DNA of 64,000 bases from Arenicola marina (lineage: Eukaryota > Annelida > Polychaeta > Arenicolidae): the NCBI GenBank assembly GCA_964019135.1, contig OZ025255.1:6510001-6574000 (forward strand), in the 5' to 3' direction. Shown here one piece after another: positions 38,301 to 50,188 of the stretch; positions within the stretch are counted from its first letter, which is position 1; every line of letters starts with the position of its first letter. Made by a program: the position numbers and the translations under genes. The notes under the pieces were generated by a model. The model made no database searches, had not been told where the DNA came from, and was given only the letters and a program-made list of their open reading frames with translations.

Positions 38301-41300
38301 GGGAAATGGGATATTGGAATCTGGGGTGTTTCCCTAGTATGTCGCTAAAACCGAGTGTTTTTTACAGTATATCGCTATAACCGAGTGCTTCGTGTAGTAT
38401 ATCCCTAAAAGCGAGTGTTTTGAGTAGCATATCGGTAGAACCGAGTGTTTTTGTCAAGAAAATGATCGAATCATGTCTGTTTGTGTCGTATATCGCTAAA
38501 GCCGAGTGTTTTGTGCCGTATGTCGTTATAACCGCGTGTTTTGTATAGTAAATCCCTAAAACCGAGTGTTTTGAGCAGTATATCGGTAGAACCGAGTGTT
38601 TTGTTCAAGGACATGATCGAATCATGTTTGTTTGTGTTCTATATCACTACAGCCGAGTGTTTTGTGCAGTATGTCGCTATAACCGAGCGTTTTGCGCAGT
38701 ATGTCAATAAAACCGACTGTTTGAGCAGTATGTCGCTCGTACCGATTGTTTTGGGAAATGGGATACTGGAATCTGGTGAGTTTCCCTAGTATGTCGCTAA
38801 AACCGAGTGTTTTTTACAGTATATCGCTATAGCCGAGTGTTATGTGTAGTAAATCCTTAAAACATTGTTTTGAGTAGTATATCGTTAGAACCGAGTGTTT
38901 TGTTCAAGAAAATGATCGAATCATGTTTGTTTGTGTTCTATATCACTACAGCCGAGTGTTTTGTACCGTATGTCGCTATAACTGAGTGTTTGGTGTAATA
39001 TATCCCTAAAACCGAGTGTGGTTTGTGCAGTATGTCGCTATAACCGAGCGTTTTGCGTATTATGTCAATAAAACCGAGTGTTTTGAGCAGTATGTCGCTC
39101 GTACCGATTGTTTTGGGAAATGGGATACTGGAATCTGGTGTGTTTCCCTAGTATGTCGCTAAAACCGAGTGTTTTTTACAGTATATCACTATAACCGAGT
39201 GTTATGTGTAGTAAATCCTTAAAACAGATTGTTTTGAATAGTATATCGTTAGAACCGAGTGTTTTGTTCAAGAAAATGATCGAATCATGTTTGTTTGTGT
39301 TCTATATCACTACAGCCGAGTGATTTGTACAGGATGTCGCTATAACTGAGTGTTGGGTGAAGTATATCCCTAAAAGCGAATGTTTTTAGTAGTATATCCC
39401 TAAAAGCGAGTGTTTTGAGTAGCATATCGGTAGAACCGAGTGTTTTGGTCAAGAAAATGATCGAATCATTAATTTTTTGTGTTGTATATCGCTAAAGCCG
39501 AGTGTTTTGTACCGTATGACGCTATACCCGAGAGTTAGGTGTAATATATCCCTAAAAGCAAGTGTTTTGAATAATATATCGCTAAAACCGTCTGTTTTTT
39601 GGGCAGTATGTCGCTATGACCGGGTTTTTTAGCAGTATATCGTTCTTACCGAGTGTTTTGGGAAGTGGAATACTTGAATCTGGTGTGCTTCCCTAGTATG
39701 TCGCTAAAACCGAGTGTTTTGTACAATATTTCGCTATAACCGAGTGTTTTTAACAGTGTATCGCTATAATTGAGTGTTATATGCACTAAATCCTTAAAAC
39801 AGAGTGTTTTGAGTAGTATATCGTTAAAAGCGAGTGTTTTCGTTAATAAAATGATCGAATCATGTCTGTTTGTGTTGTATATCGCTAAAGCCGAGTGATT
39901 TGTACAGGATGTCGCTATAACTGAGTGTTGGGTGAAGTATATCCCTAAAAGCGGGTGTCTTGAATAGTAGTATATCGCTAAAACCGAGTGTGGTTTGTGC
40001 AGTATGTCGCTATAACCGAGCGTTTTGCGTAGTATGTCAATAAAACCGACTGTTTGAGCAGTATATCGCTCGTACCGAATGCTTTGAGCAGTATGTCGCT
40101 CGTACCGATTGTTTTGGGAAGTGGGATACTGGAATCTGGTATGTTTCCCTAGTATGTCGCTAAAACCGAGTGTTTTTTTACGGTATATCGGTATAACCGA
40201 GTGTTATGTGTAGTAAATCCTTAAAACAGAGTGTTTTGAGTAGTATATCGTTAGAACCGAGTGTTTTCGTTAATGAAATGATCCAAACATGTGTGTTTGG
40301 GTTCTATTTCGCTAAAGCCGAGTGTTTTGTACCGTATGTCGTTATAACCGAGTGTTTTGTATAGTAAATCCCTCAAACCCAGTGTTTTGAGCAGTATATC
40401 GGTAGAACCGAGTGATTTGTACAGGATGTCGCTATAACTGAGTGTTTGGTGTAGTATATCCCTAAAAGCGAGTGTCTTGAATAGTATATCACTAAAACCG
40501 AGTGTGGTTTGTGCAGTATGTCGGTAGAACCGAGTGTTTTGTTCAAGAAAATGATCGAATCATGTTTGTTTGTGTGCTATATCACTACAGATGAGTGTTT
40601 TGTACCGTGTGGCGCTATACCTGAGTGTTTGGTGTAATATATCCCTAAAAGCGAGTGTCTTGAATAGTATATCGCTAAAACCGAGTGTGGTTTGTGCAGT
40701 ATGTCGTTAGAACCGAGTGTTTTGCTTAATAAAATGATCGAACCATGTGTGTTTGTGTTGTATATCGCTAAAGCCGAGTGATTTGTAGAGCATGCCGCTA
40801 TAACTAAGTGTTTGATGTGGTATATCCCTAAAAGCGAGTGTTTTAAGTAATATATCGCTAAAACCGCGTGTTTTATACAGTATGTCGCTTGAACCGAATG
40901 TTTTGTGTACTTTGTACCTAAAATCGGGTGTTTTTAGCAGTATATCCCTTGTACCGAGTGTTTTGGTTAATACAATGATCGAATCATGTCTGTTTGTGTT
41001 GTATATCGCTCAAGCCGAGTGATTTGTACAGGATGTCGCTATAACTGAGTGTTGGGTGAAGTATATCCCTAAAAGCGAATGTTTTTAGTAGTATGTCCCT
41101 AAAAGCGAGTGTTTTGAGCAGTATATCGGTAGAACCGAGTGATTTGTAGAATATGCCGCTATTACCGAGTGTTTTGTACAGTATATCCCTATAACCGAGT
41201 GCTTCGTGTAGTATATCCCTGAAAGCGAGTGTTTTGAGTAGCATATCGGTAGAACCGAGTGGTTTGGTCAAGAAAATGATCGAATCATGTCTGCTTGTGT

Positions 41301-44300
41301 CGTATATCGCTAAAGCCGAGTGTTTTGCACCGTATGTCGCTATAACTGTTTTTGGTGTGTTTGGTGTAATATATCCCTAAAAACGAGTGTCTTGAATAGT
41401 ATATCCCTAAAACCGACTGTGGTTTGTGCAGTATGTCGCTATAACCGAGCGTTTTGCGTAGTATGTCAATAAAACCGCTGTTTGAGCAGTATGTCGCTCT
41501 TACCGATTGTTTTGGGCAGTGGGATACTGGAATCTGGTGTGTTTCCCTAGTATATCGCTAAAACCGAATGTTTTTTTACAGTTTATCGCTATACCCGAGG
41601 GTTATGTGTAGTAAATCCTTAAAACAGAGTGGTTTGAATAGTATGTCGTTAGAACCGAGTGTTTTGCTTAATAAAATGATCGAACCATGTGTGTTTGTGT
41701 TGTATATCGCTAAAGCCGAGTGATTTGTAGAGTATGCCGCTATAACTAAGTGTTTGATTTAGTACATTCTTAAAAGCGAGTGTTTTAAGTAGTATATCGC
41801 TAAAACCGCGTGTTTTATACAGTATGTCGCTTGAACCGATGTTTTGTGTACTTTGTACCTAAAACCGGGTGTTTTTAGCAGTATATCGCTTTTACCGAGT
41901 GTTTTGGTTAATAAAATGCTCGAATCATGTCTGTTTGTGTTGTATATCGCTAAAGCCGAGTGATTTGTACAGGATGTCGCTATAACTGAGTGTTGGGTGA
42001 AGTATATGCCTAAAAGCGAATGTTTTTAGTAGTATGTCCCTAAAAGCGAGTGTTTTGAGCAGTATATCGGTAGAACCGAGTGATTTGTAGAGTATGCCGC
42101 TATTACCGAGTGTTTTGTACAGTATATCCCTATAACCGAGTGCTTCGTGTAGTATATCCCTAAAAGCGAGTGTGTTGAGTAGCATATCGGTAGAACCGAG
42201 TGTTTTGGTCAAGAAAATGATCGAATCATGTCTGTTTGTGTCGTATATCGCTAAAGCCGAGTGTTTTGTACCGTATATCGTTATAACCGCGTGTTTTGTA
42301 TAATAAATCCCTAAAACCGAGTGTTTTGAGCAGTATATCGGTAGAACCGAGTGTTTTGGTCAAGAAAATGATCGAATCATGTTTGTTTGTGTCGTATATC
42401 GCTAAAGCCGAGTGTTTTGTACCGTATGTCGCTATAACTGAGTGTTTGGTGTAATATATGCCTAAAAACGAGTGTCTTGAATAGTATATCGCTAAAACCG
42501 AGTGTGGTTTGTGCAGTAAGTATGTCGCTATAACCGAGCGTTTTGCGTAGTATGTCAATAAAACCGACTGTTTGAGCAGTGTGTCGCTCGTACCGATTGT
42601 TTTGGGAAGTGGGATACTGGAATCTGGTGTGTTTCCCTAGTATGTCGCTAAAACCGAATGTTTTTTACAGTATATCGCTATACCCGAGTGTTATGTGTAG
42701 TAAATCCTTAAAACAGAGTGTTTTGAGTAGCATATCAGTAGAACCGAGTGTGTTGGTCAAGAAAATGATCGAATCATGTCTGTTTGTGTCGTATATCGCT
42801 AAAGCCGAGTGTTTTGTACCATATGTCGTTAGAACCGAGTGTTTTGCGTAGTATGTCAATAAAACCGACTGTTTGAGCAGTATATCGCTCGTACCGAGTG
42901 TTTTGAGCAGTATGTCGCTCGTACCGAGTGTTTTGGGAAATGGGATATTGGAATCTGGTGTGTTTCCCTAGTATGTCGCTAAAACCGAGTGTTTTTTTAC
43001 AGTATATCGCTATAACCGAGTGCTTCGTGTAGTATATCCCTAAAAGCGAGTGTTTTGAGTAGCATATCGGTAGAACCGAGTGTTTTTGTCAAGAAAATGA
43101 TCGAATCATGTCTGTTTGTGTCGTATATCGCTAAAGCCGAGTGTTTTGTGCCGTATGTCGTTATAACCGCGTGTTTTGTATAGTAAATCCCTAAAACCGA
43201 GTGTTTTGAGCAGTATATCGGTAGAACCGAGTGTTTTGTTCAAGGACATGATCGAATCATGTTTGTTTGTGTTCTATATCACTACAGCCGAGTGTTTTGT
43301 ACCGGATGTCGCTATAACTGAGTGTTTGGTGTAATATATTCCTAAAACCGAGTGTGGTTTGTGCAGTATGTCGCTATAACCGAGCGTTTTGCGCAGTATG
43401 TCAATAAAACCGACTGTTTGAGCAGTATGTCGCTCGTACCGATTGTTTTGGGAAATGGGATACTGGAATCTGGTGAGTTTCCCTAGTATGTCGCTAAAAC
43501 CGAGTGTTTTTTACAGTATATCGCTATAGCCGAGTGTTATGTGTAGTAAATCCTTAAAACATTGTTTTGAGTAGTATATCGTTAGAACCGAGTGTTTTGT
43601 TCAAGAAAATGATCGAATCATGTTTGTTTGTGTTCTATATCACTACAGCCGAGTGTTTTGTACCGTATGTCGCTATAACCGAGCGTTTTGCGCAGTATGT
43701 CAATAAAACCGAGTGTTTTGAGCAGTATGTCGCTCGTACCGATTGTTTTGGGAAATGGAATACTGGAATCTGGTGTGTTTCCCTAGTATGTCGCTAAAAC
43801 CGAGTGTTTTTTACAGTATATCACTATAACCGAGTGTTATGTGTAGTAAATCCTTAAAACAGATTGTTTTGAATAGTATATCGTTAGAACCGAGTGTTTT
43901 GTTCAAGAAAATGATCGAATCATGTTTGTTTGTGTTCTATATCACTACAGCCGAGTGATTTGTACAGGATGTCGCTATAACTGAGTGTTGGGTGAAGTAT
44001 ATCTCTAAAAGCGAATGTTTTTAGTAGTATGTCCCTAAGAGCGAGTGTTTTGAGCAATATATCGGTAGAACCGAGTGATTTGTAGAGTATGCCGCTATTA
44101 CCGAGTGTTTTGTACAGTATATCCCTATAACCGAGTGCTTCGTGTAGTATATCCCTAAAAGCGAGTGTTTTGAGTAGCATATCAGTAGAACCGAGTCTTT
44201 TGAGTAGCATATCAGTAGAATCGAGTGTTTTGGTCAGGAAAATGATCGAATCATGTCTGTTTGTGTCGTATATCGCTAAAGCCGAGTGTTTTGTACCGTA

Positions 44301-45708
44301 TGTCGTTATAACCGCGTGTTTTGTATAGTAAATCTCTAACAGCGAGTGTTTTGAACAGTATATCGGTAGAACCGAATGTTTTGTTCAAGCAAATGATCGA
44401 ATCGTGTTTGTTTGGGTTCTATATCACTACAGCCGAGTGTTTTGTACCGTATGTCGCTATAACTGAGTGTTTGGTGTAATATATCCCTAAAAGCGAGTGT
44501 CTTGAATAGTATATCGCTAAAACCGAGTGTGGTTTGTGCAGTATGTCGCTATAACCGAGCCTTTTGCGTAGTATGTCAATAAAACCGACTGTTTGAGCAG
44601 TATGTCGCTCGTACCGATTGTTTTGGGAAATGGGATACTGGAATCTGGTGTGTTTCCCTAGTATGTCGCTAAAACCGAGTGTTTTTTACAGTATATCGCT
44701 ATACCCGAGTGTTATGTGTAGTAAATCCTTAAAACAGAGTGTTTTGAGTAGTATGTCGTTAGAACCGAGTGTTTTGCTTAATCAAATTATCGAACCATGT
44801 GTGTTTGTGTTTTATATCGCTAAAGCCGAGTGATTTATACAGTATGTCGCTTGAACCGAATGTTTTGTGTATTTTGTACCTAAAACCGGGTATTTTTAGC
44901 ACTATATCGCTTGTACCGAGTGTTTTGGTTAATAAAATGATCGAATCATGTCTGTTTGTGTTGTATATCGCTAAAGCCGAGTGATTTGTACAGGATGTTG
45001 CTATAACTGAGTGTTAGGTGTAATATATCCCTAAAAGCGAGTGTCTTGAATAGTATATCGCTGAAACCGAATGTGGTTTGTGCAGTATGTCGCTATAACC
45101 GAGCGTTTTGCGTATTATGTCAATAAAACCGACTGTTTGAGCAGTATGTCGCTCGTACCGATTGTTTTGGAAAGTGGGATACTGGAATCTGGTGTGTTTC
45201 CCTGGTATGTCGCTAAAACCGAGTGTGGTTTGTGCAGTATGTCGCTATAACCGAGCGTTTTGCGTAGTATGTCAATAAAACCGACTGTTTGAGCAGTATA
45301 TCGCTCGTACCGAGTGCTTTGAGCAGTATGTCGCTCGTACCGATTGTTTTGGGAAGTGGGATACTGGAATCTGGTGTCTTTCCCTAGTATGTCGCTAAAA
45401 TCGAGTGTTTTTTACAGTATATCGCTATAACCGATTGTTATGTGTAGTAAATCCTTAAAACAGAGTGTTTTGAGTATTATATCGTTAGAACCGAGTGTTT
45501 TGGTTAATAAAACGATCGAAACATGTGTGTTTGTGTTGTATATCGCTAAAGCCGAGTGATTTGTAGAGCATGCCGCTATAACTAAGTGTTTGATGTAGTA
45601 TATCCCTAAAAGCGAGTGTTTTAAGTAGTATATCGCTAAAACCGCGTGTTTTATACAGTATGTCGCTGGAACCGAATGTTTTGTGTACTTTGTACCTAAA
45701 ACCGGGTG
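35349..45708 (-). repeat. 18,293-bp offset segmental repeat, copy 1
   Basis: From CCGAGTGTGGTTTG at 35,349 the sequence recurs at 53,642, offset 18,293, changing to 18,292 after a one-T difference in a T run near 42,991 (7 T against 6 T). The segment contains the whole of 4,634-bp copy 2, most of copy 1, and the start of the 2,457-bp repeat. Only scattered single-base differences were seen by eye, for example GTGTTTGGTACC at about 37,782 against GTGTTTTGTACC at about 56,075. Confidence 0.93.
39390..44024 (-). repeat. 4,634-bp tandem repeat, copy 2
   Basis: Follows copy 1 directly. Distinguishing bases are AAATGCTCGAATC at about 41,916 (copy 1 ATGATCG), GTGAAGTATATGCC at about 41,997 (copy 1 GAAGAATATG), and CGAGTGCTTCG at about 42,137 (copy 1 CGAGCGCTTCG). 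A 62-bp stretch is present at about 43,300 and absent at about 43,670. The end is set where TATGTCCCTAAGAGCG departs from the next expected unit. Confidence 0.9.
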
Positions 45709-46262
45709 TTTTTAGCAGTATATCGCTTGTACCGAGTGTTTTGGTTAATACAATGATCGAATCATGTCTGTTTGTGTTGTATTTGTACAGGATGTCGCTA
45801 TAACTGAGTGTTGGGTGAAGTATATCCCTCAAAGCGAATGTATTTAGTAGTATGTCCCTAGGTACGAGTGTTTTGAGCAGTATATCGGTGATTTGTAGAG
45901 TATGCCGCTATTACCGAGTGTTTTGTACAGTATATCCCTATAACCGAGTGCTTCGTGTAGTATATCCGTAAAAGCGAGTGTTTTGCATATCGGTAGAACC
46001 GAGTGTTTTGGTCAAGCAAATGATCGAATCATGTCTGTTTGTGTCGCATATCGCTAAAGCCGAGTGTTTTGTGCCGTATGTCGTTATAACCGCGTGTTTT
46101 GTATAGTAAATCCCTAAAACCGAGTGTTTTGAGCAGTATATCGGTAGAACCGAGTGTTTTGTTCAAGGACATGTCCGAATCATGTTTGTTTGTGTTCTAT
46201 ATCACTACAGCCGAGTGTTTTGTACCGTATGTCGCTATAACTGAGTGTTTGGTGTAATATAT
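44706..46262 (-). repeat. 2,457-bp offset repeat, copy 1
   Basis: CGAGTGTTATGTGTAGTAAA at about 44,706 and the following 1.55 kb recur at offset 2,457. It includes the altered dyad AAATTATCGAACC, the monomer with CCTAGGTACGAGTG at about 45,856, and a monomer fusion TTGTGTTGTATTTGTACAGG at about 45,773 that has lost about one monomer. Confidence 0.9.
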
Positions 46263-47162
46263 CCCTAAAACCGAGCGTGGTTTGTGCAGTATGTCGCTAT
46301 AACCGAGCGTTTTGCGTAGTATGTCAATAAAACCGACTGTTTGAGCAGTATGTCGCTCGTACCGATTGTTTTGGGAAGTGGGATACTGGAATCTGGTGTG
46401 TTTCCCTAGTATGTCGCTAAAACCGAGTGTTTGTTTACAGTATATCGCTATACCCGAGTATTATGTGTAGCAAATCCTTAAAACAGAGCGTTGTGAGTAG
46501 TATGTCGTTAGAACCGAGTGTTTTGGTTAATAAAATGATCGAACCATGTGTGTTTGTGTTGTATATCGCTAAAGCCGAGTGATTTGTAGAGCATGTTGCT
46601 ATAACTAAGTGTTTGATGTAGTATATCCCTAAAAGCGAGTGTTTTAAGTAGTATATCGCTAAAACCGCGTGTTTTATACAGTATGTCGCTTGAGCCGAAT
46701 GTTTTGTGTACTTTGTACCTAAAACCGGGTGTTTTTAGCAGTACATCCCTTGTACCGAGTGTTTTGGTTAATAAAATGATCGAATCATGTCTGTTTGTGT
46801 TGTATATCGCTAAAGCCGAGTGATTTGTACAGGATGTTGCTATAACTGAGTGTTTGGTGTAATATATCCCTAAAAGCGAGTGTCTTGAATAGTATATCGC
46901 TAAAACCGAGTGTGGTTTGTGCAGTATATCGCTATAACCGAGTGTTATGTCTAGTAAATCCTTAAAACAGAGTGTTTTGAGTATTATATCGTTAGAACCG
47001 AGTGTTTTGGTTAATAAAACGATCGAATCGTGTCTGTTTGTGTTGTATTTGTACAGGATGTTGCTATAACTGAGTGTTTGGTGTAATATATCCCTAAAAG
47101 CGAGTGTCTTGAATAGTATATCGCTAAAACCGAGTGTGGTTTGTGCAGTATATCGCTATAAC
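46263..47162 (-). repeat. Spacer between 2,457-bp copies with a 224-bp local duplication
   Basis: Ordinary right-arm monomers. AGGATGTTGCTATAACTGAG occurs at 46,831 and again at 47,055 with the same following order of monomers, giving a 224-bp tandem duplication. The first copy carries TATGTCTAGTAAATCC (about 46,946), also found near 48,798. The second has the usual TATGTGTAG. Confidence 0.8.
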
Positions 47163-48719
47163 CGAGTGTTATGTGTAGTAAATCCTTAAAACAGAGTGTT
47201 TTGAGTAGTATGTCGTTAGAACCGAGTGTTTTGCTTAATCAAATTATCGAACCATGTGTGTTTGTGTTTTATATCGCTAAAGCCGAGTGATTTATACAGT
47301 ATGTCGCTTGAACCGAATGTTTTGTGTATTTTGTACCTAAAACCGGGTGTTTTTAGCACTATATCGCTTGTACCGAGTGTTTTGGTTAATAAAATGATCG
47401 AATCATGTCTGTTTGTGTTGTATATCGCTAAAGCCGAGTGATTTGTACAGGATGTTGCTATAACTGAGTGTTAGGTGTAATATATCCCTAAAAGCGAGTG
47501 TCTTGAATAGTATATCGCTGAAACCGAATGTGGTTTGTGCAGTATGTCGCTATAACCGAGCGTTTTGCGTATTATGTCAATAAAACCGACTGTTTGAGCA
47601 GTATGTCGCTCGTACCGATTGTTTTGGAAAGTGGGATACTGGAATCTGGTGTGTTTCCCTGGTATGTCGCTAAAACCGAGTGTGGTTTGTGCAGTATGTC
47701 GCTATAACCGAGCGTTTTGCGTAGTATGTCAATAAAACCGACTGTTTGAGCAGTATATCGCTCGTACCGAGTGCTTTGAGCAGTATGTCGCTCGTACCGA
47801 TTGTTTTGGGAAGTGGGATACTGGAATCTGGTGTCTTTCCCTAGTATGTCGCTAAAATCGAGTGTTTTTTACAGTATATCGCTATAACCGATTGTTATGT
47901 GTAGTAAATCCTTAAAACAGAGTGTTTTGAGTATTATATCGTTAGAACCGAGTGTTTTGGTTAATAAAACGATCGAAACATGTGTGTTTGTGTTGTATAT
48001 CGCTAAAGCCGAGTGATTTGTAGAGCATGCCGCTATAACTAAGTGTTTGATGTAGTATATCCCTAAAAGCGAGTGTTTTAAGTAGTATATCGCTAAAACC
48101 GCGTGTTTTATACAGTATGTCGCTTGAACCGAATGTTTTGTGTACTTTGTACCTAAAACCGGGTGTTTTTAGCAGTATATCGCTTGTACCGAGTGTTTTG
48201 GTTAATACAATGATCGAATCATGTCTGTTTGTGTTGTATTTGTACAGGATGTCGCTATAACTGAGTGTTGGGCGAAGTATATCCCTCAAAGCGAATGTAT
48301 TTAGTAGTATGTCCCTAGGTACGAGTGTTTTGAGCAGTATATCGGTGATTTGTAGAGTATGCCGCTATTACCGAGTGTTTTGTACAGTATATCCCTATAA
48401 CCGAGTGCTTCGTGTAGTATATCCGTAAAAGCGAGTGTTTTGCATATCGGTAGAACCGAGTGTTTTGGTCAAGCAAATGATCGAATCATGTCTGTTTGTG
48501 TCGCATATCGCTAAAGCCGAGTGTTTTGTGCCGTATGTCGTTATAACCGCGTGTTTTGTATAGTAAATCCCTAAAACCGAGTGTTTTGAGCAGTATATCG
48601 GTAGAACCGAGTGTTTTGTTCAAGGACATGTCCGAATCATGTTTGTTTGTGTTCTATATCACTACAGCCGAGTGTTTTGTACCGTATGTCGCTATAACTG
48701 AGTGTTTGGTGTAATATAT
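47163..48719 (-). repeat. 2,457-bp offset repeat, copy 2
   Basis: Counterpart of 44,706-46,262. Differences seen are few: GGGTGTTTTTAGC at about 47,345 against GGGTATTTTTAGC at about 44,888, and GTTGGGCGAAG at about 48,267 against GTTGGGTGAAG. The match ends near 48,719, where CCCTCAAAGCGAG replaces CCCTAAAACCGAG. Confidence 0.9.
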
Positions 48720-50186
48720 CCCTCAAAGCGAGTGTCTTGAATAGTATATCGCTAAAACCGAGTGTGGTTTGTGCAGTATATCGCTATAACCGAGTGTTAT
48801 GTCTAGTAAATCCTTAAAACAGAGTGTTTTGAGTATTATATCGTTAGAACCGAGTGTTTTGGTTAATAAAACGATCGAATCGGGTCTGTTTGTGTTGTAT
48901 TTGTACAGGATGTCGCTATAACTGAGTGTTGGGTGAAGTATATCCCTCAAAGCGAATGTATTTAGTAGTATGTCCCTAGGTACGAGTGTTTTGAGCAGTA
49001 TATCGGTAGAACCGAGTGATTTGTAGAGTATGCCGCTATTACCGAGTGTGTTGTACAGTATATCCCTATAACCGAGAGCTTCGTGTAGTATATCCCAAAA
49101 AGCGAGTGTTTTGAGTAGCATATCGGTAGAACCGAGTGTTTTGGTCAAGAAAATGATCGAATCACGTCTGTTTGTGTCGTATATCGCTAAAGCCGAGTGT
49201 TTTGTGCCGTATGTCGTTATAACCGCGTGTTTTGTATAGTAAATCCCTAAAACCGAGTGTTTTGAGCAGTATGTCGGTAGAACCGAGTGTTTTGTTCAAG
49301 GACATGATCGAATCATGTTTGTTTGTGTTCTATATCACTACAGCCGAGTGTTTTGTACCGTATGTCGCTATAACTGAGTGTTTGGTGTAATATATTCCTA
49401 AAACCGAGTGTGGTTTGTGCAGTATGTCGCTATAACCGAGCGTTTTGCGTAGTATGTCAATGAAACCGACTGTTTGAGCAGTATGTCGCTCGTACCGATT
49501 GTTTTGGAAAGTGGGATACTCCCTAGTATGTCGCTAAAACCGAGTGTTTGTTTACAGTATATCGCTATACCCGAGTGTTATGTGTAGTAAATCCTTAAAA
49601 CAGAGTGTTTGGAGTATTATATCGTTAGAACCGAGTGTTTTGGTTAATAAAATGATCGAACCATGTGTGTTTGTGTTGTATATCGCTAAAGCCGAGTGAT
49701 TTGTAGAGCATGCCGCTATAACTAAGTGTTTGATGTAGTATATCCCTAAAAGCGAGTGTTTTAAGTAGTATATCGTTAAAACCGCGTGTTTTATACAGTA
49801 TGTCGCTTGAGCCGAATGTTTTGTGTACTTTGTACCTAAAACCGGGTGATTTTAGCAGTATATCCCTTGTACCGAGTGTTTTGGTTAATAAAATGATCGA
49901 ATCATGTCTGTTTGTCTTGTATATCGCTAAAGCGAGTGATTTGTACAGGATGTCGCTATAACTGTGTGTTGGGTGAAGTATATTTCTAAAAGCGAATGTT
50001 TTTAGTAGTATGTCCCTAAAAGCGAGTGTTTTGAGCAGTATATCGGTAGAACCGAGTGATTTGTAGAGTATGCCGCTATTACCGAGTGTTTTGTACAGTA
50101 TATCCCTATAACCGAGTGCTTCGTGTAGTATATCCATAAAAGCGAGTGTTATGAGTAGCATATCGGTAGAATCGAGTGTTTTGGTC
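48720..50186 (-). repeat. Right-arm segment with no second long copy in the window
   Basis: About 1.5 kb of right-arm monomers that I cannot pair with another long copy, although each monomer type occurs elsewhere. It includes a deletion in the divergent monomer at 49,511-49,525 and the longest uninterrupted reading frame of the window (49,625-50,188, minus strand). Private changes include GAATCGGGTCTG at about 48,886 and GTTTGTCTTGTATATCG at about 49,910. Confidence 0.75.
49501..49530 (-). repeat. Divergent monomer with an internal deletion of about 16 bp
   Basis: Reads GTGGGATACTCCCTAGTATG where other copies have GATACT, then GGAATCTGGTGTGTTT, then CCCTAG. The missing piece is about 16 bases. 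No other copy in the window shows it. Confidence 0.85.
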
Positions 50187-50188
50187 AA
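49625..50188 (-). other. Longest open frame (187 codons), decapeptide repeat; probably not a gene
   Basis: This minus-strand frame runs through about 18 successive monomers without a stop. It would give a near-perfect decapeptide periodicity of the form KTLGFSDILL with variants KTLAFRDILL and KTLGYRDILY. The same phase is open for 60-140 codons at many other places in both arms. The consensus monomer lacks stops in four of its six frames, so long open stretches are expected without selection. No conserved start context, signal sequence, intron signals or unique domain is visible. I list it because it is the only frame near 190 codons; its close relatives in the 18.3-kb and 4.6-kb repeats are broken earlier. 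Confidence 0.3.

Larger units (their letters stand above)
34756..39389 (-). repeat. 4,634-bp tandem repeat, copy 1
   Basis: TAGTATATCCCTAAAAGCG at about 34,756 and the distinctive ATCATTAATTTTTTGTG at about 34,831 recur 4,634 bases later (about 39,390 and 39,465). Internal markers such as GGTTTTTTAGCAG, TTTGGGTTCTATTTCGC and CTGTTTTTGGTGTG appear once per copy. Compared with copy 2, it lacks a 62-bp stretch at about 38,665 and has a similar stretch at about 38,970. Confidence 0.92.
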
